Origin: Mixta mediterraneensis
Lineage (GTDB): Bacteria > Pseudomonadota > Gammaproteobacteria > Enterobacterales > Enterobacteriaceae
Assembly (NCBI RefSeq): GCF_014946725.1
Contig: NZ_JACFXY010000007.1
Coordinates: 1-64,000, forward strand
Reading direction: 5' to 3'
Length of the DNA stretch: 64,000 bases
The position numbers and the translations under genes were made by a program. Under the pieces are notes generated by a model. The model saw only the letters and a program-made list of their open reading frames with translations, had not been told where the DNA came from and ran no database searches. How positions within the stretch are numbered: the first letter of the stretch is position 1; each line of letters opens with the position of its first letter. Positions 1 to 9,770 of this stretch are shown piece after piece.

Positions 1-52
1 GACCAGAAAATCCTGGTGATGATATCCCCATACTCATTTCATAAACAATGTG

Positions 53-583
53 TTATCGAACGATAACCTCAATCGCATGCCTGACCCAGAAGTTTTTATC
101 CCAGGGCTGACCGTACTGTAGTTTTATTATTCCCTTTCCTTTATCTGCCGCCTGAAAATGGAAAGTCGTAACATCACCACATCCGACGGTTTTCTCTGTG
201 CACTCCGCCGCCCTCTGATGCATCATATCTGCCAGCATCAGTTCTGCCGGGAGTGCGCGCAGGGCCCATGATGCCCCCGTTGAGGCGTTACCCGGAAGAG
301 TGACCGAAAAAATATTGCCGGTTTTCAACGTCAGTACGGAGGAACCCGCCACACACTGAATCTGAGGCTTAGCGCTGTAGTCCCCCGGGTTAAGTAAAAT
401 ATATCCATCCGGGCAGTTTTTGGGCTGTGTGGTTTTCTCTGTGTTGTCTGCGTGAGCTTGCGGTATGCAAACGGTGGTCAGTAAAAGGGCAAATATAACC
501 GTCACAGCCTGACCGGCAGACGGAGTATTAAAACGGCGAGGTGGGAACCACGACGGTAAAAGTTGAAAGGAAGAAGCAGTCAT
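53..583 (-). CDS. Secreted protease-inhibitor-like protein (I42/chagasin-type)
   Basis: A 176-residue protein with a long basic N-region, a hydrophobic stretch (about residues 25-42) and an AxA-type cleavage site ending QAHA, so it is probably exported. The mature part has the pattern of the I42 chagasin family: a conserved loop LPGNASTGASW, then an F-x-F-x-A-x-x-x-G motif, and a terminal QPWDK near the usual RPW loop. I42 proteins inhibit papain-like cysteine proteases. Four cysteines suggest disulfides in the periplasm. It starts 2 nt after the stop of the upstream lipoprotein gene, so the two are probably co-transcribed. The family call rests on motif recall. Confidence 0.6.
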   Translation of the reverse strand: MTASSFQLLPSWFPPRRFNTPSAGQAVTVIFALLLTTVCIPQAHADNTEKTTQPKNCPDGYILLNPGDYSAKPQIQCVAGSSVLTLKTGNIFSVTLPGNASTGASWALRALPAELMLADMMHQRAAECTEKTVGCGDVTTFHFQAADKGKGIIKLQYGQPWDKNFWVRHAIEVIVR

Positions 584-585
584 CG

Positions 586-981
586 TCAGCTCCCTGCGGC
601 AATCAGCGCGGTAGCCAGCCCCACGGACAGAACCGTTACAACCACAATCGCGCCGACACCAATCCCTGCCCCGGTAGCCGCAGCGGTTTTTCCACCGGAT
701 ACTTCTTTTCGCTCAAGCCTGACCACCTGTTCAAGGGGAACCTGTGCGCCATCCTGACCCTTGAGATAACGGCTGTTTAACGACTGAATCACTGTTTCTC
801 CTTTTTGCCCGTCTTTCAGGGCGTAGCGGACGTGGTCACCTTTCCACAGTGGGGGCAGAGTCTGATACCCGGCAAGTCCGGCAGACTGGTGCTGAACGCC
901 GATATCCCGGTAGGTTGAACAGCCACTCAGCACCAGTGTGGCAAGCAGGGGGATGACTGACAGATTCGCGTATTTTTTCAT
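586..981 (-). CDS. Putative lipoprotein with glycine-rich membrane tail
   Basis: Starting at the ATG of MKKYANLS, this is a ~131-residue protein with a clear lipobox (LVLSGC, Cys about residue 18), so it should be lipidated. The mid-part is soluble; the last ~35 residues are a Gly/Ala/Val-rich hydrophobic segment that could insert in a membrane. A longer in-frame start at 1065 would add residues before the signal peptide and is less likely. It directly precedes the I42-like inhibitor gene, forming a two-gene unit. No specific family recognised. Confidence 0.6.
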   Translation of the reverse strand: MKKYANLSVIPLLATLVLSGCSTYRDIGVQHQSAGLAGYQTLPPLWKGDHVRYALKDGQKGETVIQSLNSRYLKGQDGAQVPLEQVVRLERKEVSGGKTAAATGAGIGVGAIVVVTVLSVGLATALIAAGS

Positions 982-1191
982 GTTTTCCTTTGACTGAAAA
1001 GCGCATGCCTGAGTAGAGCTTAGCCGACGATCAGGGCTGCTTTGTTTTTTTTGATAAACGGCCATTTAAGCAGGAAACATAAAGTATGTGCCTGATTAAA
1101 TCGAATACGAAGTAAAAAGTTCGATATAAATATACTTATACAGTACTTGTTTCCGATGGTTCGGGGAAGGCACACAGCCACAAAATAAATC

Positions 1192-1241
1192 GTCACTTAT
1201 AAGAGACGGTTTATATTGACTGCCTGTCACTTATAGGAGAC
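1192..1241 (+). promoter_or_regulatory. Paired operator-like repeats upstream of toxin-antitoxin
   Basis: Two 16-bp near-palindromes, GTCACTTATAAGAGAC (1192-1207) and GTCACTTATAGGAGAC (1226-1241), lie 34 bp apart just before the toxin gene. Such repeated sites are typical autoregulatory operators of type II toxin-antitoxin operons. The mirror copies are at 27881-27896 and 27915-27930. Confidence 0.55.
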
Positions 1242-1275
1242 AATGTGGACAGGTTAAGGGAGCGAGGGCGGCAAG

Positions 1276-1611
1276 ATGCCTTACACGGCGAAACGATATC
1301 AGACAGAGAACGGTGAGGTTCCATACACCGACTGGATGAAAAAATTAAGACGTAAAGATCAGACCGCTGCGTTAAAAGTGGATTCCAGAATTGCCCGCGC
1401 TATGGGCGGTAATTTTGGAGATCATAAATTCGAAAGGGATGGTGTCTGGGAATTACGAGTTGATTATGGTCCCGGCTACAGGGTTTATTACTCAATCGAA
1501 GATGGTGAAATAATTCTCCTGCTAATTGGCGGGAACAAAAAAACGCAAACAGCCGATTTAGATAAAGCCGTTAGTTATCTGCAAGATTTTAAAAAGAGGT
1601 CAAAAAAATGA
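1276..1611 (+). CDS. RelE/HigB-like toxin (phage gp49-like family)
   Basis: A 111-residue basic protein of the RelE superfamily type often annotated as addiction-module killer. Visible signatures are W-x-L-R-x-D-Y-G-P-G-Y-R-V-Y-Y around residues 60-76 and a C-terminal hydrophobic strand followed by GGNKKTQ and a Lys-rich end. These proteins are usually ribosome-dependent mRNA endonucleases. The stop overlaps the start of the XRE-type gene (1608) by 4 bp, giving toxin-first order. A mirrored paralogue at 27511-27846 differs at two residues. Confidence 0.8.
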   Translation: MPYTAKRYQTENGEVPYTDWMKKLRRKDQTAALKVDSRIARAMGGNFGDHKFERDGVWELRVDYGPGYRVYYSIEDGEIILLLIGGNKKTQTADLDKAVSYLQDFKKRSKK

Positions 1612-1964
1612 CAGCCACCAAAAATGTGAAGTCGCTGATTAGCAAAAATGATTATCCGGCAGCAGTTGATCACAACGCCGCCATGATTAAAGAACTACGC
1701 GCTGATCCTGATTATGCAAACGCTTATCTTGCTAATGCCCTGGAAGAAATTAATGAGTCTGGTGGCTTAGGCGGTTTTCTTGTTGCGTTACGTCAGGTAA
1801 TAGAGGCGCGAGGGGGGATTTCCGAAGCCGCTAAAAAATCTGGCCTTGCCCGTCAGAGTATCTACCGTGCATTATCCCCGAACGGGAACCCGACCATCAC
1901 AACACTGGCACAACTTGCAGCAGTGGCCGGGTTACAGTTCACTCTCAGCAAATCCAGCCACTAA
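1608..1964 (+). CDS. XRE-family antitoxin of the toxin at 1276
   Basis: A 118-residue protein whose C-terminal half carries a helix-turn-helix (GGISEAAKKSGLARQSIYRAL) followed by TITTLAQLAAVAGLQ, the arrangement of HigA/AddA-type antitoxins paired with gp49-like toxins. It overlaps the toxin by 4 bp (ATGA). It should neutralise the toxin and repress the operon through the paired palindromes upstream. A perfect terminator hairpin follows. An identical protein is encoded by the inverted copy at 27158-27514. Confidence 0.8.
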   Translation: MTATKNVKSLISKNDYPAAVDHNAAMIKELRADPDYANAYLANALEEINESGGLGGFLVALRQVIEARGGISEAAKKSGLARQSIYRALSPNGNPTITTLAQLAAVAGLQFTLSKSSH

Positions 1965-1975
1965 TTTCTCAAGTA

Positions 1976-2000
1976 CCCCCCATAAGCGGGGGGAATTTTT
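1976..2000 (+). terminator. Rho-independent terminator of the toxin-antitoxin operon
   Basis: Six C residues, a short loop and six G residues (1976-1993) are followed by AATTTTT, 12 bp after the antitoxin stop. The mirror copy is at 27122-27146. Confidence 0.8.
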
Positions 2001-2284
2001 GTCACTGACCGTTTCAGTTACCCGCCCCGTAATTCGCGGCTGAAGCCGCTCAAACGCGCAGATACAGCGCCCCGCGCCGATGCTACGCACCGTCACGGCG
2101 TACCGTTCGCAAGCTCACGCGCTAACTGCGAAAGGCTAATTGTGCGTTGTAAGTGCTGTAATGGGCTTTGCAGGGCGGGGAAGGGGGAGTGCTTAAATCT
2201 GCCTGGTTAGTTCGCCATAACTGGCGAACGTCCCCGGCGCGATGCAGCTACCAGGCAGAACGTAACCACTGTTCGCGCCTCTTT

Positions 2285-3039
2285 TCAAAAGCAGTGATGT
2301 AAATACATTTATGACCGATACAGCAGGTGCCAGCGATCTTGTCTTTGGCCTTTTCTGGCTGCTGGGATACCAGTTCTCTCCGCGCCTGGCTGATGCCGGT
2401 GCTTCGGTTTTCTGGCGAATGGACCATGATGCCGACTATGGCGTGCTGAATGATATTGCCAGAGGCCAATCAGATCCCCGAAAAATAGTCCTTCAGTGGG
2501 ACGAAATGATCCGGACCGCAGGCTCCCTGAAGCTGGGCAAAGTACAGGCTTCAATGCTGGTCCGTTCATTGCTAAAAAGTGAACGCCCCTCCGGACTGAC
2601 TCAGGCAATCATTGAAGTAGGGCGCATCAACAAAACGCTGTATCTGCTTAATTATATCGATGATGAAGATTACCGACGGCGCATTCTGACCCAGCTTAAT
2701 CGGGGAGAAAGCCGCCATGCAGTTGCCAGAGCCATCTGTCATGGTCAAAAAGGTGAGATAAGAAAACGATATACCGACGGTCAGGAAGATCAACTGGGCG
2801 CACTGGGGCTGGTCACTAACGCCGTCGTTTTATGGAACACTATTTATATGCAGGCAGCCCTGGATCATCTCCGGCCGCAGGGTGAAACACTGAATGATGA
2901 AGATATCGCACGCCTCTCCCCGCTTTGCCACGGACATATCAATATGTTGGGACATTATTCTTTCACGCTGGCAGAACTGGTGACCAAAGGACATCTGAGA
3001 CCATTAAAAGAGGCGTCAGAGGCAGAAAACGTTGCTTAA
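2285..3039 (+). pseudogene. tnpA: Tn3 transposase, C-terminal fragment
   Basis: The last ~250 residues of a Tn3/Tn2-type TnpA (about 1,000 residues when complete). The frame opens at ~2285 with no start of its own and runs to the usual ending EASEAENVA inside the terminal repeat. Residues match the Tn3 catalytic C-terminus (DTAGASDLVFGLFWLLGY onward), including the last acidic residue region. It lacks the N-terminal DNA-binding part and first catalytic Asp, so it cannot transpose. The cut at ~2285 joins the toxin-antitoxin block. The inverted twin is at 26083-26837. Confidence 0.9.
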
Positions 3040-3072
3040 CGTGAGTTTTCGTTCCACTGAGCGTCAGACCCC
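3035..3072 (-). repeat. Tn3 38-bp terminal inverted repeat (tnpA end)
   Basis: Reads GGGGTCTGACGCTCAGTGGA... on the minus strand and ends in CGTTAAG, the canonical Tn3/Tn2 terminal repeat. It overlaps the end of tnpA and abuts IS26-like sequence, showing that a Tn3-type element once inserted into an IS26-like transposase gene. Confidence 0.92.
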
Positions 3073-3337
3073 ATTAAGTACCGGAATAACGTCATTGAAT
3101 GCGACCATGGCAAGCTGAAAAGGATAATCGGCGCCACGCTGGGATTTAAATCCATGAAGACGGCTTACGCCACGATAAAAGGTATTGAGGTAATGCGAGC
3201 ACTACGCAAAGGTCAGGCCTCAGCATTTTATTACGGCGATCCCCTGGGCGAAATGCGTCTGGTGAGCAGGGTCTTTGACATGTAAGGCCTTTCAATCAGA
3301 AAAAAGGTTACTTCATCGCGAACTTTGCAACAGTGCC
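3073..3337 (+). mobile_element. IS26-like element, 3' end fragment
   Basis: Encodes the last ~70 residues of an IS6-family transposase, ending at a TAA at 3283-3285 with the IS26-like tail GEMRLVSRVFDM, and finishes at a 14-bp IS26-type terminal repeat (TTTGCAACAGTGCC, 3324-3337). Several bases differ from IS26 as I remember it, so it is a close relative. Cut on the left by the Tn3 end. Inverted copy at 25785-26049. Confidence 0.85.
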
Positions 3338-3513
3338 ATTATTTTCCTGTAAGCTGGCATTCATGATCGGCTTTGTTGAATAAATCGAACTTTTGCTGAG
3401 TTGAAGGATCAGATCACGCATCCTCCCGACAACACAGACCGTTCCGTGGCAAAGCAAAAGTTCAAAATCACCAACTGGCCCACCTACAACAAAGCCCTCA
3501 TCAACCGTGGCTC

Positions 3514-4569
3514 GGCTTTGTTGAATAAATCAGCTTCAGGACGAGTGACTCTGTAGCTGACCGGGTTTTCAGGCAATACGCACGCTTTCTGGCATACCAG
3601 CCTTCGTTATTTTATTCAGCGCACGCACCATGCCCAAAGCCTCTGCTACCTGACCATCGTAATCACGCAGCGTCAGTGAACCTCCGAACAGTTGCTTTAC
3701 CCTGTACATGGCCGTCTCCGCTATCGAGCGACGGTTGTAATCTGTTGTCCATTTCCACCGGGCATTACTCCCGGTCAGCCGCTGATTCGCTACTGCACGG
3801 TTACGGTCTGCGTACTCTACGGGCCAGTAACCCGCTCCTTTTCGGGGCGGGATGAGGGCACTGATTTTCTTGCGCCGCAGTTCATCGTGACAGAGTCGGG
3901 TGTCGTAAGCGCCGTCTGCTGCGGCTGCCCTGATTTTTCTGTGTGTCTGCCGGATAAGACCCGGGAAAGCTTCTGAGTCCGTGACGTTGTTCAGAGACAG
4001 GTCCGCGCAGATGACTTCATGTGTTCTGCTGTCAACGGCCAGATGCAGCTTCCGCCAGGTACGACGGCGCTCTTTGCCGTGATTTTTGACTTTCCATTCG
4101 CCTTCACCAAAAACCTTCAGCCCGGTGGAATCAATCACCAGGTGTGCGATTTCACCCCGGGTGGGTGTTTTGAAACAGACATTAACCGACTTTGCCCGCT
4201 TGCTGACACTGCTGTAATCCGGGCAGCGCAACGGAACGTTCATCAGGGCAAAAATGGAATCAATAAAACCCTGCGCAGCCCGCAGGGTCAGCCGGAACAG
4301 GCGTTTAATCATCAGGACGGTGGTGATGGCAAGGTCAGAATAGCGCTGAGGTCTTCCCCGTGATGAAGGCGTTGCCGACTCATACCAGGCATGAGTCGCT
4401 TCATCGTCCAGCCAGAAAGTGAGGGAGCCACGGTTGATGAGGGCTTTGTTGTAGGTGGGCCAGTTGGTGATTTTGAACTTTTGCTTTGCCACGGAACGGT
4501 CTGTGTTGTCGGGAGGATGCGTGATCTGATCCTTCAACTCAGCAAAAGTTCGATTTATTCAACAAAGCC
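3514..4569 (-). mobile_element. IS903-like element (inner copy, inverted)
   Basis: A complete 1,056-bp IS903-like element inserted in opposite orientation into an identical copy. The 9-bp duplication CCGTGGCTC at 3505-3513 and 4570-4578 is direct proof of transposition, and the size fits IS903 (about 1,057 bp). Confidence 0.93.
3569..4537 (-). CDS. IS903-like transposase (IS5 family)
   Basis: Full-length DDE transposase, 322 residues from the upstream ATG, or 307 from the methionine-less AKQKFKITNW region that aligns with the classical IS903 start. Catalytic elements are visible: IDSTGLKVFGEGEWK (first Asp), ADGAYDTRLCHDEL (second Asp) and RRSIAETAMYRVKQLFG (Glu). It inserts a 9-bp-duplicating element. 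Nearly identical proteins are encoded by the outer copy and by 8478-9446. Confidence 0.95.
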   Translation of the reverse strand: MKDQITHPPDNTDRSVAKQKFKITNWPTYNKALINRGSLTFWLDDEATHAWYESATPSSRGRPQRYSDLAITTVLMIKRLFRLTLRAAQGFIDSIFALMNVPLRCPDYSSVSKRAKSVNVCFKTPTRGEIAHLVIDSTGLKVFGEGEWKVKNHGKERRRTWRKLHLAVDSRTHEVICADLSLNNVTDSEAFPGLIRQTHRKIRAAAADGAYDTRLCHDELRRKKISALIPPRKGAGYWPVEYADRNRAVANQRLTGSNARWKWTTDYNRRSIAETAMYRVKQLFGGSLTLRDYDGQVAEALGMVRALNKITKAGMPESVRIA

Positions 4570-5489
4570 CCGTGGCTCCCTCACTTTCTGGCTGGACGAT
4601 GAAGCGACTCATGCCTGGTATGAGTCGGCAACGCCTTCATCACGGGGAAGACCTCAGCGCTATTCTGACCTTGCCATCACCACCGTCCTGATGATTAAAC
4701 GCCTGTTCCGGCTGACCCTGCGGGCTGCGCAGGGTTTTATTGATTCCATTTTTGCCCTGATGAACGTTCCGTTGCGCTGCCCGGATTACAGCAGTGTCAG
4801 CAAGCGGGCAAAGTCGGTTAATGTCTGTTTCAAAACACCCACCCGGGGTGAAATCGCACACCTGGTGATTGATTCCACCGGGCTGAAGGTTTTTGGTGAA
4901 GGCGAATGGAAAGTCAAAAATCACGGCAAAGAGCGCCGTCGTACCTGGCGGAAGCTGCATCTGGCCGTTGACAGCAGAACACATGAAGTCATCTGCGCGG
5001 ACCTGTCTCTGAACAACGTCACGGACTCAGAAGCTTTCCCGGGTCTTATCCGGCAGACACACAGAAAAATCAGGGCAGCCGCAGCAGACGGCGCTTACGA
5101 CACCCGACTCTGTCACGATGAACTGCGGCGCAAGAAAATCAGTGCCCTCATCCCGCCCCGAAAAGGAGCGGGTTACTGGCCCGTAGAGTACGCAGACCGT
5201 AACCGTGCAGTAGCGAATCAGCGGCTGACCGGGAGTAATGCCCGGTGGAAATGGACAACAGATTACAACCGTCGCTCGATAGCGGAGACGGCCATGTACA
5301 GGGTAAAGCAACTGTTCGGAGGTTCACTGACGCTGCGTGATTACGATGGTCAGGTAGCAGAGGCTTTGGGCATGGTGCGTGCGCTGAATAAAATAACGAA
5401 GGCTGGTATGCCAGAAAGCGTGCGTATTGCCTGAAAACCCGGTCAGCTACAGAGTCACTCGTCCTGAAGCTGATTTATTCAACAAAGCC

Positions 5490-6203
5490 TTCATGATCTT
5501 GAATCAGCTCGGCAGAAACCCCCTTAGCACTTGTCCCTATGCCAACTAACATAATAAAACTTTCTGGCGTCCGATTGACTAATCCTACCCCTGTGTATTC
5601 CAGGTGTCCCTTTTCTTTTTTAACCTTATCTGATACAGACTTAAATAGGTTTTCATTTATTAGTTCATTCAGACTCACTTTTCTATAATAGAATGAATAT
5701 GGAGGTATTGTTATCTTTTCTTTAGACCACTCTGTGCTCATTTTACTCTTAGGTATTTTTGATAGGATATCATTTGCCGAGATTGACAAACATGATATGT
5801 GAATGTGCAACTGGTCCTGACTACGGGAATTTTTGGAGTTTAATGCTAAAGAAATAAAACTTTCTCTAACTGGCTTGCCAAGCCGTTCTGTTAAAAATAT
5901 TTTTGCAAGCCATGCGTCATAAAGATAATTTGGTACGTCATTTTTCTTTAGTTTATCGTCTTCAACGCCAGTCACCTTATCTGTTGGCAATAAAAGGTAT
6001 TGATATTTGTCATTATCTACTTTATATATCGCAACCTTTTCTTTCATGTCTACAAGGCTGCATGGTTGGTAAGTGCCTTTATTGATATACCCCGGAACGC
6101 AACTTCTATCTACCTTATCCCATAAAACATTCCTGTCGGCATATGCGATGTTTCCATGGAGTATCAAGACTCCAAGAATATAAAAAAATAATGAACGATT
6201 CAT
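5490..6203 (-). pseudogene. CDP-diacylglycerol diphosphatase-like protein, 3' end replaced by IS
   Basis: Resembles Cdh, which hydrolyses CDP-diacylglycerol to phosphatidate and CMP. Start at the ATG of MNRSLFFY, with AAGGGGG upstream and a signal peptide ending near AYA. Landmarks are YQYLLLPT (about 68-75), the HIT-like HIHISC (133-138), and the terminal IQDHE seen in Cdh. The IS903-like insertion swaps the natural end (CQLTGK, still readable beyond the IS) for five IS-encoded residues (the frame now stops at 5475), so the enzyme may stay active. GC is far lower than the neighbours, suggesting transfer. A paralogue lies directly upstream. Confidence 0.75.
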
Positions 6204-6307
6204 TTTCAGCCCCCTTTCTTTATAAAAAATATGAAGCCACCTACATTTTGGCAAGCAAAGAGTTCAGTAATATAAGGCGCCTGTAAAAATAGGTTTAAAT
6301 ACAAGAG

Positions 6308-6973
6308 TCAAAACCCTCCAAACTCTTCACTAAGGAGCTCACAGCTTGCAACAAGATTTCTTTCACAAAATCCTGCCATCATTATAAAATGATCTGAATC
6401 TAAAGAAGTCACTCCTAGTGTCAAATCATTTCTGTCCTTACGTAACTGGCTGCACAGCGTATTTGCATCCTGCGGGAAACTATATGTGTTACTAGAAAAA
6501 GTAGATGACGTTAATTTTTTTAGATAAAGCTTTTGATCTTCTATTTCAAAAGGAGAGTCGCTCCAGATGTCAGGTTTTATAAATTCATAGAGCTCAGTAA
6601 GCCTCTTTTCAGCTTCGGGAGACAGAAAAGAGATATGAATATGTAACTGGTCCTGAGAACGCTTAGCAGCAGGATTAACTGATAAAAGACACGGATGCCC
6701 TTTAACCACTCTCTCCTTGCTGAGATACGACGTATTTTCCCAGGCCAGTACAAAAATTTTATTAAGTGTCAAAAAATAATCATCTTCAATACCAGTAACC
6801 TTATTTGTGGGAAGCAGCAAATAATGGTTTTTCGCTCCGTCCACCTTATATATGACAAATCTTCCCATAATATCTACCATCTCACAAGGTGTGCAATCCC
6901 CAGCATTCAGATAGTTTGGAATGCACTGATAATTGATCTTTTCCCAAAGTATATCTCTCTTCGTGAGCACCAT
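6308..6973 (-). CDS. Second CDP-diacylglycerol diphosphatase-like protein, no signal peptide
   Basis: A 221-residue divergent paralogue of the gene at 5490-6203. It shares C-I-P-N-Y-L near the start, HYLLLPTNKVTGIEDD (about 47-62) and the HIT-like QLHIHIS. Unlike the first copy it has no export signal: a stop codon lies immediately before the ATG, with a weak AGGA 8 bases upstream. Either it works in the cytoplasm or the leader was lost. Genes are ~100 bp apart in the same direction and equally AT-rich, suggesting a tandem duplication that arrived together. Confidence 0.6.
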   Translation of the reverse strand: MVLTKRDILWEKINYQCIPNYLNAGDCTPCEMVDIMGRFVIYKVDGAKNHYLLLPTNKVTGIEDDYFLTLNKIFVLAWENTSYLSKERVVKGHPCLLSVNPAAKRSQDQLHIHISFLSPEAEKRLTELYEFIKPDIWSDSPFEIEDQKLYLKKLTSSTFSSNTYSFPQDANTLCSQLRKDRNDLTLGVTSLDSDHFIMMAGFCERNLVASCELLSEEFGGF

Positions 6974-7058
6974 TTACTTATCCTATGCTGTTAACAATCT
7001 CAATTATTTTAGTAAAGAATACTGTAAATTCAATCTTTTCCCTGTCTTCGATAGCATA

Positions 7059-7513
7059 GGCTCTGTCGCATTAAGGCGTCGTCAGGTAACATGGTGTTTT
7101 TTTCGATGTTGCCAGACCATGTCCCTGATCCGGAACGCTTTCCGTCGTCTGCATTATCCCGTCGATATTATCGCCCAGTGTGTTCGCTGGTATCTGGCCT
7201 ATGCCCTCAGCCTGCGCAACCTGGAAGAAATGATGGCCGAGCGGGGTATTCTCGTTGACCATTCCACGTTGCACCGCTGGGTCACCCGCCTGGTGCCGTT
7301 ACTGGATAAGGCATTTCGCCGGCATAAACGCCCCGTGGGACGTCGCTGGCGAATGGATGAAACGTACATAAAAGTCAGAGGCGAGTGGAAATACCTGTAC
7401 CGCGCCGTCGACAGCACGGGGCAGACCATTGACTTTCTGCTGACCGCCCGGCGGGACGCGGCAGCGGCGCTGCGTTTGTTTCGTAAGGCCATTCGTCATC
7501 ACGGTGAACCGGA
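7059..7513 (+). mobile_element. IS6-family element, 5' fragment (divergent type)
   Basis: Begins with the terminal repeat GGCTCTGTCGCATTAAGGCG and encodes ~130 N-terminal transposase residues (from MSLIRNAFRRLHYPVDIIAQ, through MDETYIKVRGEW). It is a relative, not a copy, of the three IS6-type elements at 44.7, 47.9 and 51.0 kb. It ends abruptly after HHGEP where a Tn3-type miniature element begins. Confidence 0.85.
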
Positions 7514-7523
7514 TGGGGGTGAC

Positions 7524-7775
7524 GGGGTTTGGGGAGTAGTGGAACCAAAAAGACGGTTAAGTGGTTCAATTGAATGGTCAATAACAGGTAAATCAATTTG
7601 TTGAGATCAACTGCGTCTTTTGCTCCGCAAACGGCCAAAATGAGTAGAGCCAACTTGGCCACCCCAAATGAGATAGCCAAGAACGAAAATTCACGATGTA
7701 AATTGGCTGGTTGATTATTGGCTATTTAAAATGACCGCTTAACGGCGGTTACTGTTCCACTGAGCCCCAAACCCC
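7524..7775. mobile_element. Tn3-derived inverted-repeat miniature element (TIME-like)
   Basis: A 252-bp segment with imperfect ~38-bp ends that start GGGGTTTGGGG and keep AGTGGAAC and CGTTAAG in the positions of the Tn3 terminal repeat. No coding frame of note lies inside. Size and ends fit non-autonomous Tn3-family miniature elements. No clear 5-bp duplication is visible, probably because the left neighbour was truncated. Confidence 0.65.
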
Positions 7776-7840
7776 AAGAACGATACGCAGGCAGTAACCC
7801 GGGTGCTGACAGCTCATGTGCCATTACCGATAGCTGATAA

Positions 7841-7878
7841 GGGGTCTGACGCTCAGTGGAACGAAAACTCACGTTAAG
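7841..7878 (+). repeat. Tn3 38-bp terminal inverted repeat (bla end)
   Basis: Perfect canonical Tn3/Tn2 repeat GGGGTCTGACGCTCAGTGGA..., situated 110 bp from the blaTEM stop as in Tn3/Tn2. Together with the repeat at 3035 it shows that a Tn3-type bla transposon contributed DNA here. Confidence 0.92.
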
Positions 7879-7987
7879 GGATTTTGGTCATGAGATTATC
7901 AAAAAGGATCTTCACCTAGATCCTTTTAAATTAAAAATGAAGTTTTAAATCAATCTAAAGTATATATGAGTAAACTTGGTCTGACAG

Positions 7988-9478
<1,491 letters not shown>

Positions 9479-9684
9479 GGAAACACGCTCAGAATCTACA
9501 CCGGCATACCAGAGCTTCCAATAGTATCTATTTCAACCGGCAAGGCGAACGAGTTGTATGAAAAAATCTATGCCATGCGCAATCAGAACTGGACTTACGA
9601 GAATAATGTTCCTGGCTACGTGGAGCATCAGGCACAAAGGATCGCAGAGAAAAACGGCATCAACCTGGTTCTGCCACCGAAATA
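9479..9684 (+). pseudogene. C-terminal fragment of an unidentified plasmid protein
   Basis: Open frame entering from the IS boundary, coding ~68 residues that end NLVLPPK and a TAA. It sits immediately upstream of trbA with a terminator between, a place occupied in I-type plasmids by transfer or exclusion genes. The residues (GKANELYEKIYAMRNQNW) are not specific enough for me to name a family; an ExcA-like origin is only a guess. Confidence 0.45.
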
Positions 9685-9714
9685 ATTCTTAAGCAGTCGC
9701 AACCCCTTCATCAG

Positions 9715-9744
9715 AGGCACTCTTTTCAGAGTGCCTTTTCTTTT
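9715..9744 (+). terminator. Rho-independent terminator before trbA
   Basis: AGGCACTC-TTTTCA-GAGTGCCT stem-loop (9715-9736) followed by TTTCTTTT, placed between the truncated upstream gene and trbA. Confidence 0.8.
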
Positions 9745-9770
9745 GCATTCGTACTATCAAAGGCCCTCCT

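Larger units (their letters stand above)
1119..3337. repeat. Left arm of ~2.2 kb inverted repeat
   Basis: This segment (toxin-antitoxin pair, Tn3 tnpA end with terminal repeat, IS26-like end) recurs reverse-complemented at 25785-28003; mirrored coordinates sum to 29122. Identity is nearly complete: the toxin differs at two residues (Gly/Ala and Ile/Met), and the match decays over the last ~12 bp at the outer edge. The inner edge is exactly the IS26-type terminal repeat. The arms enclose about 22.4 kb. Confidence 0.9.
3369..5489 (+). mobile_element. IS903-like element (outer), split by a copy of itself
   Basis: IS5-family, IS903-group element with ends GGCTTTGTTGAATAAATC, flanked by a 9-bp duplication TTCATGATC (3360-3368 and 5490-5498). 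It is interrupted at 3514 by a second, inverted copy. Its transposase runs 5' part to 3513 then 4570-5434 and would be intact if the inner copy were removed. It inserted into the last codons of the CDP-diglyceride-hydrolase-like gene: the original gene end continues at 3368 downward to a TAA near 3342. Confidence 0.92.

Noticed and set aside
2206..2232. Integron attC-like hairpin (TTCGCCA-TAAC-TGGCGAA)
   Set aside because: No integrase, no cassette gene with matching core sites on both sides, and the core is not convincing; kept only as an ordinary dyad within the repeated block.
4391..5434. Plus-strand fused transposase frame as a novel longer protein
   Set aside because: The first ~60 codons come from the antisense strand of the inner IS copy; the nested insertion explains it completely.
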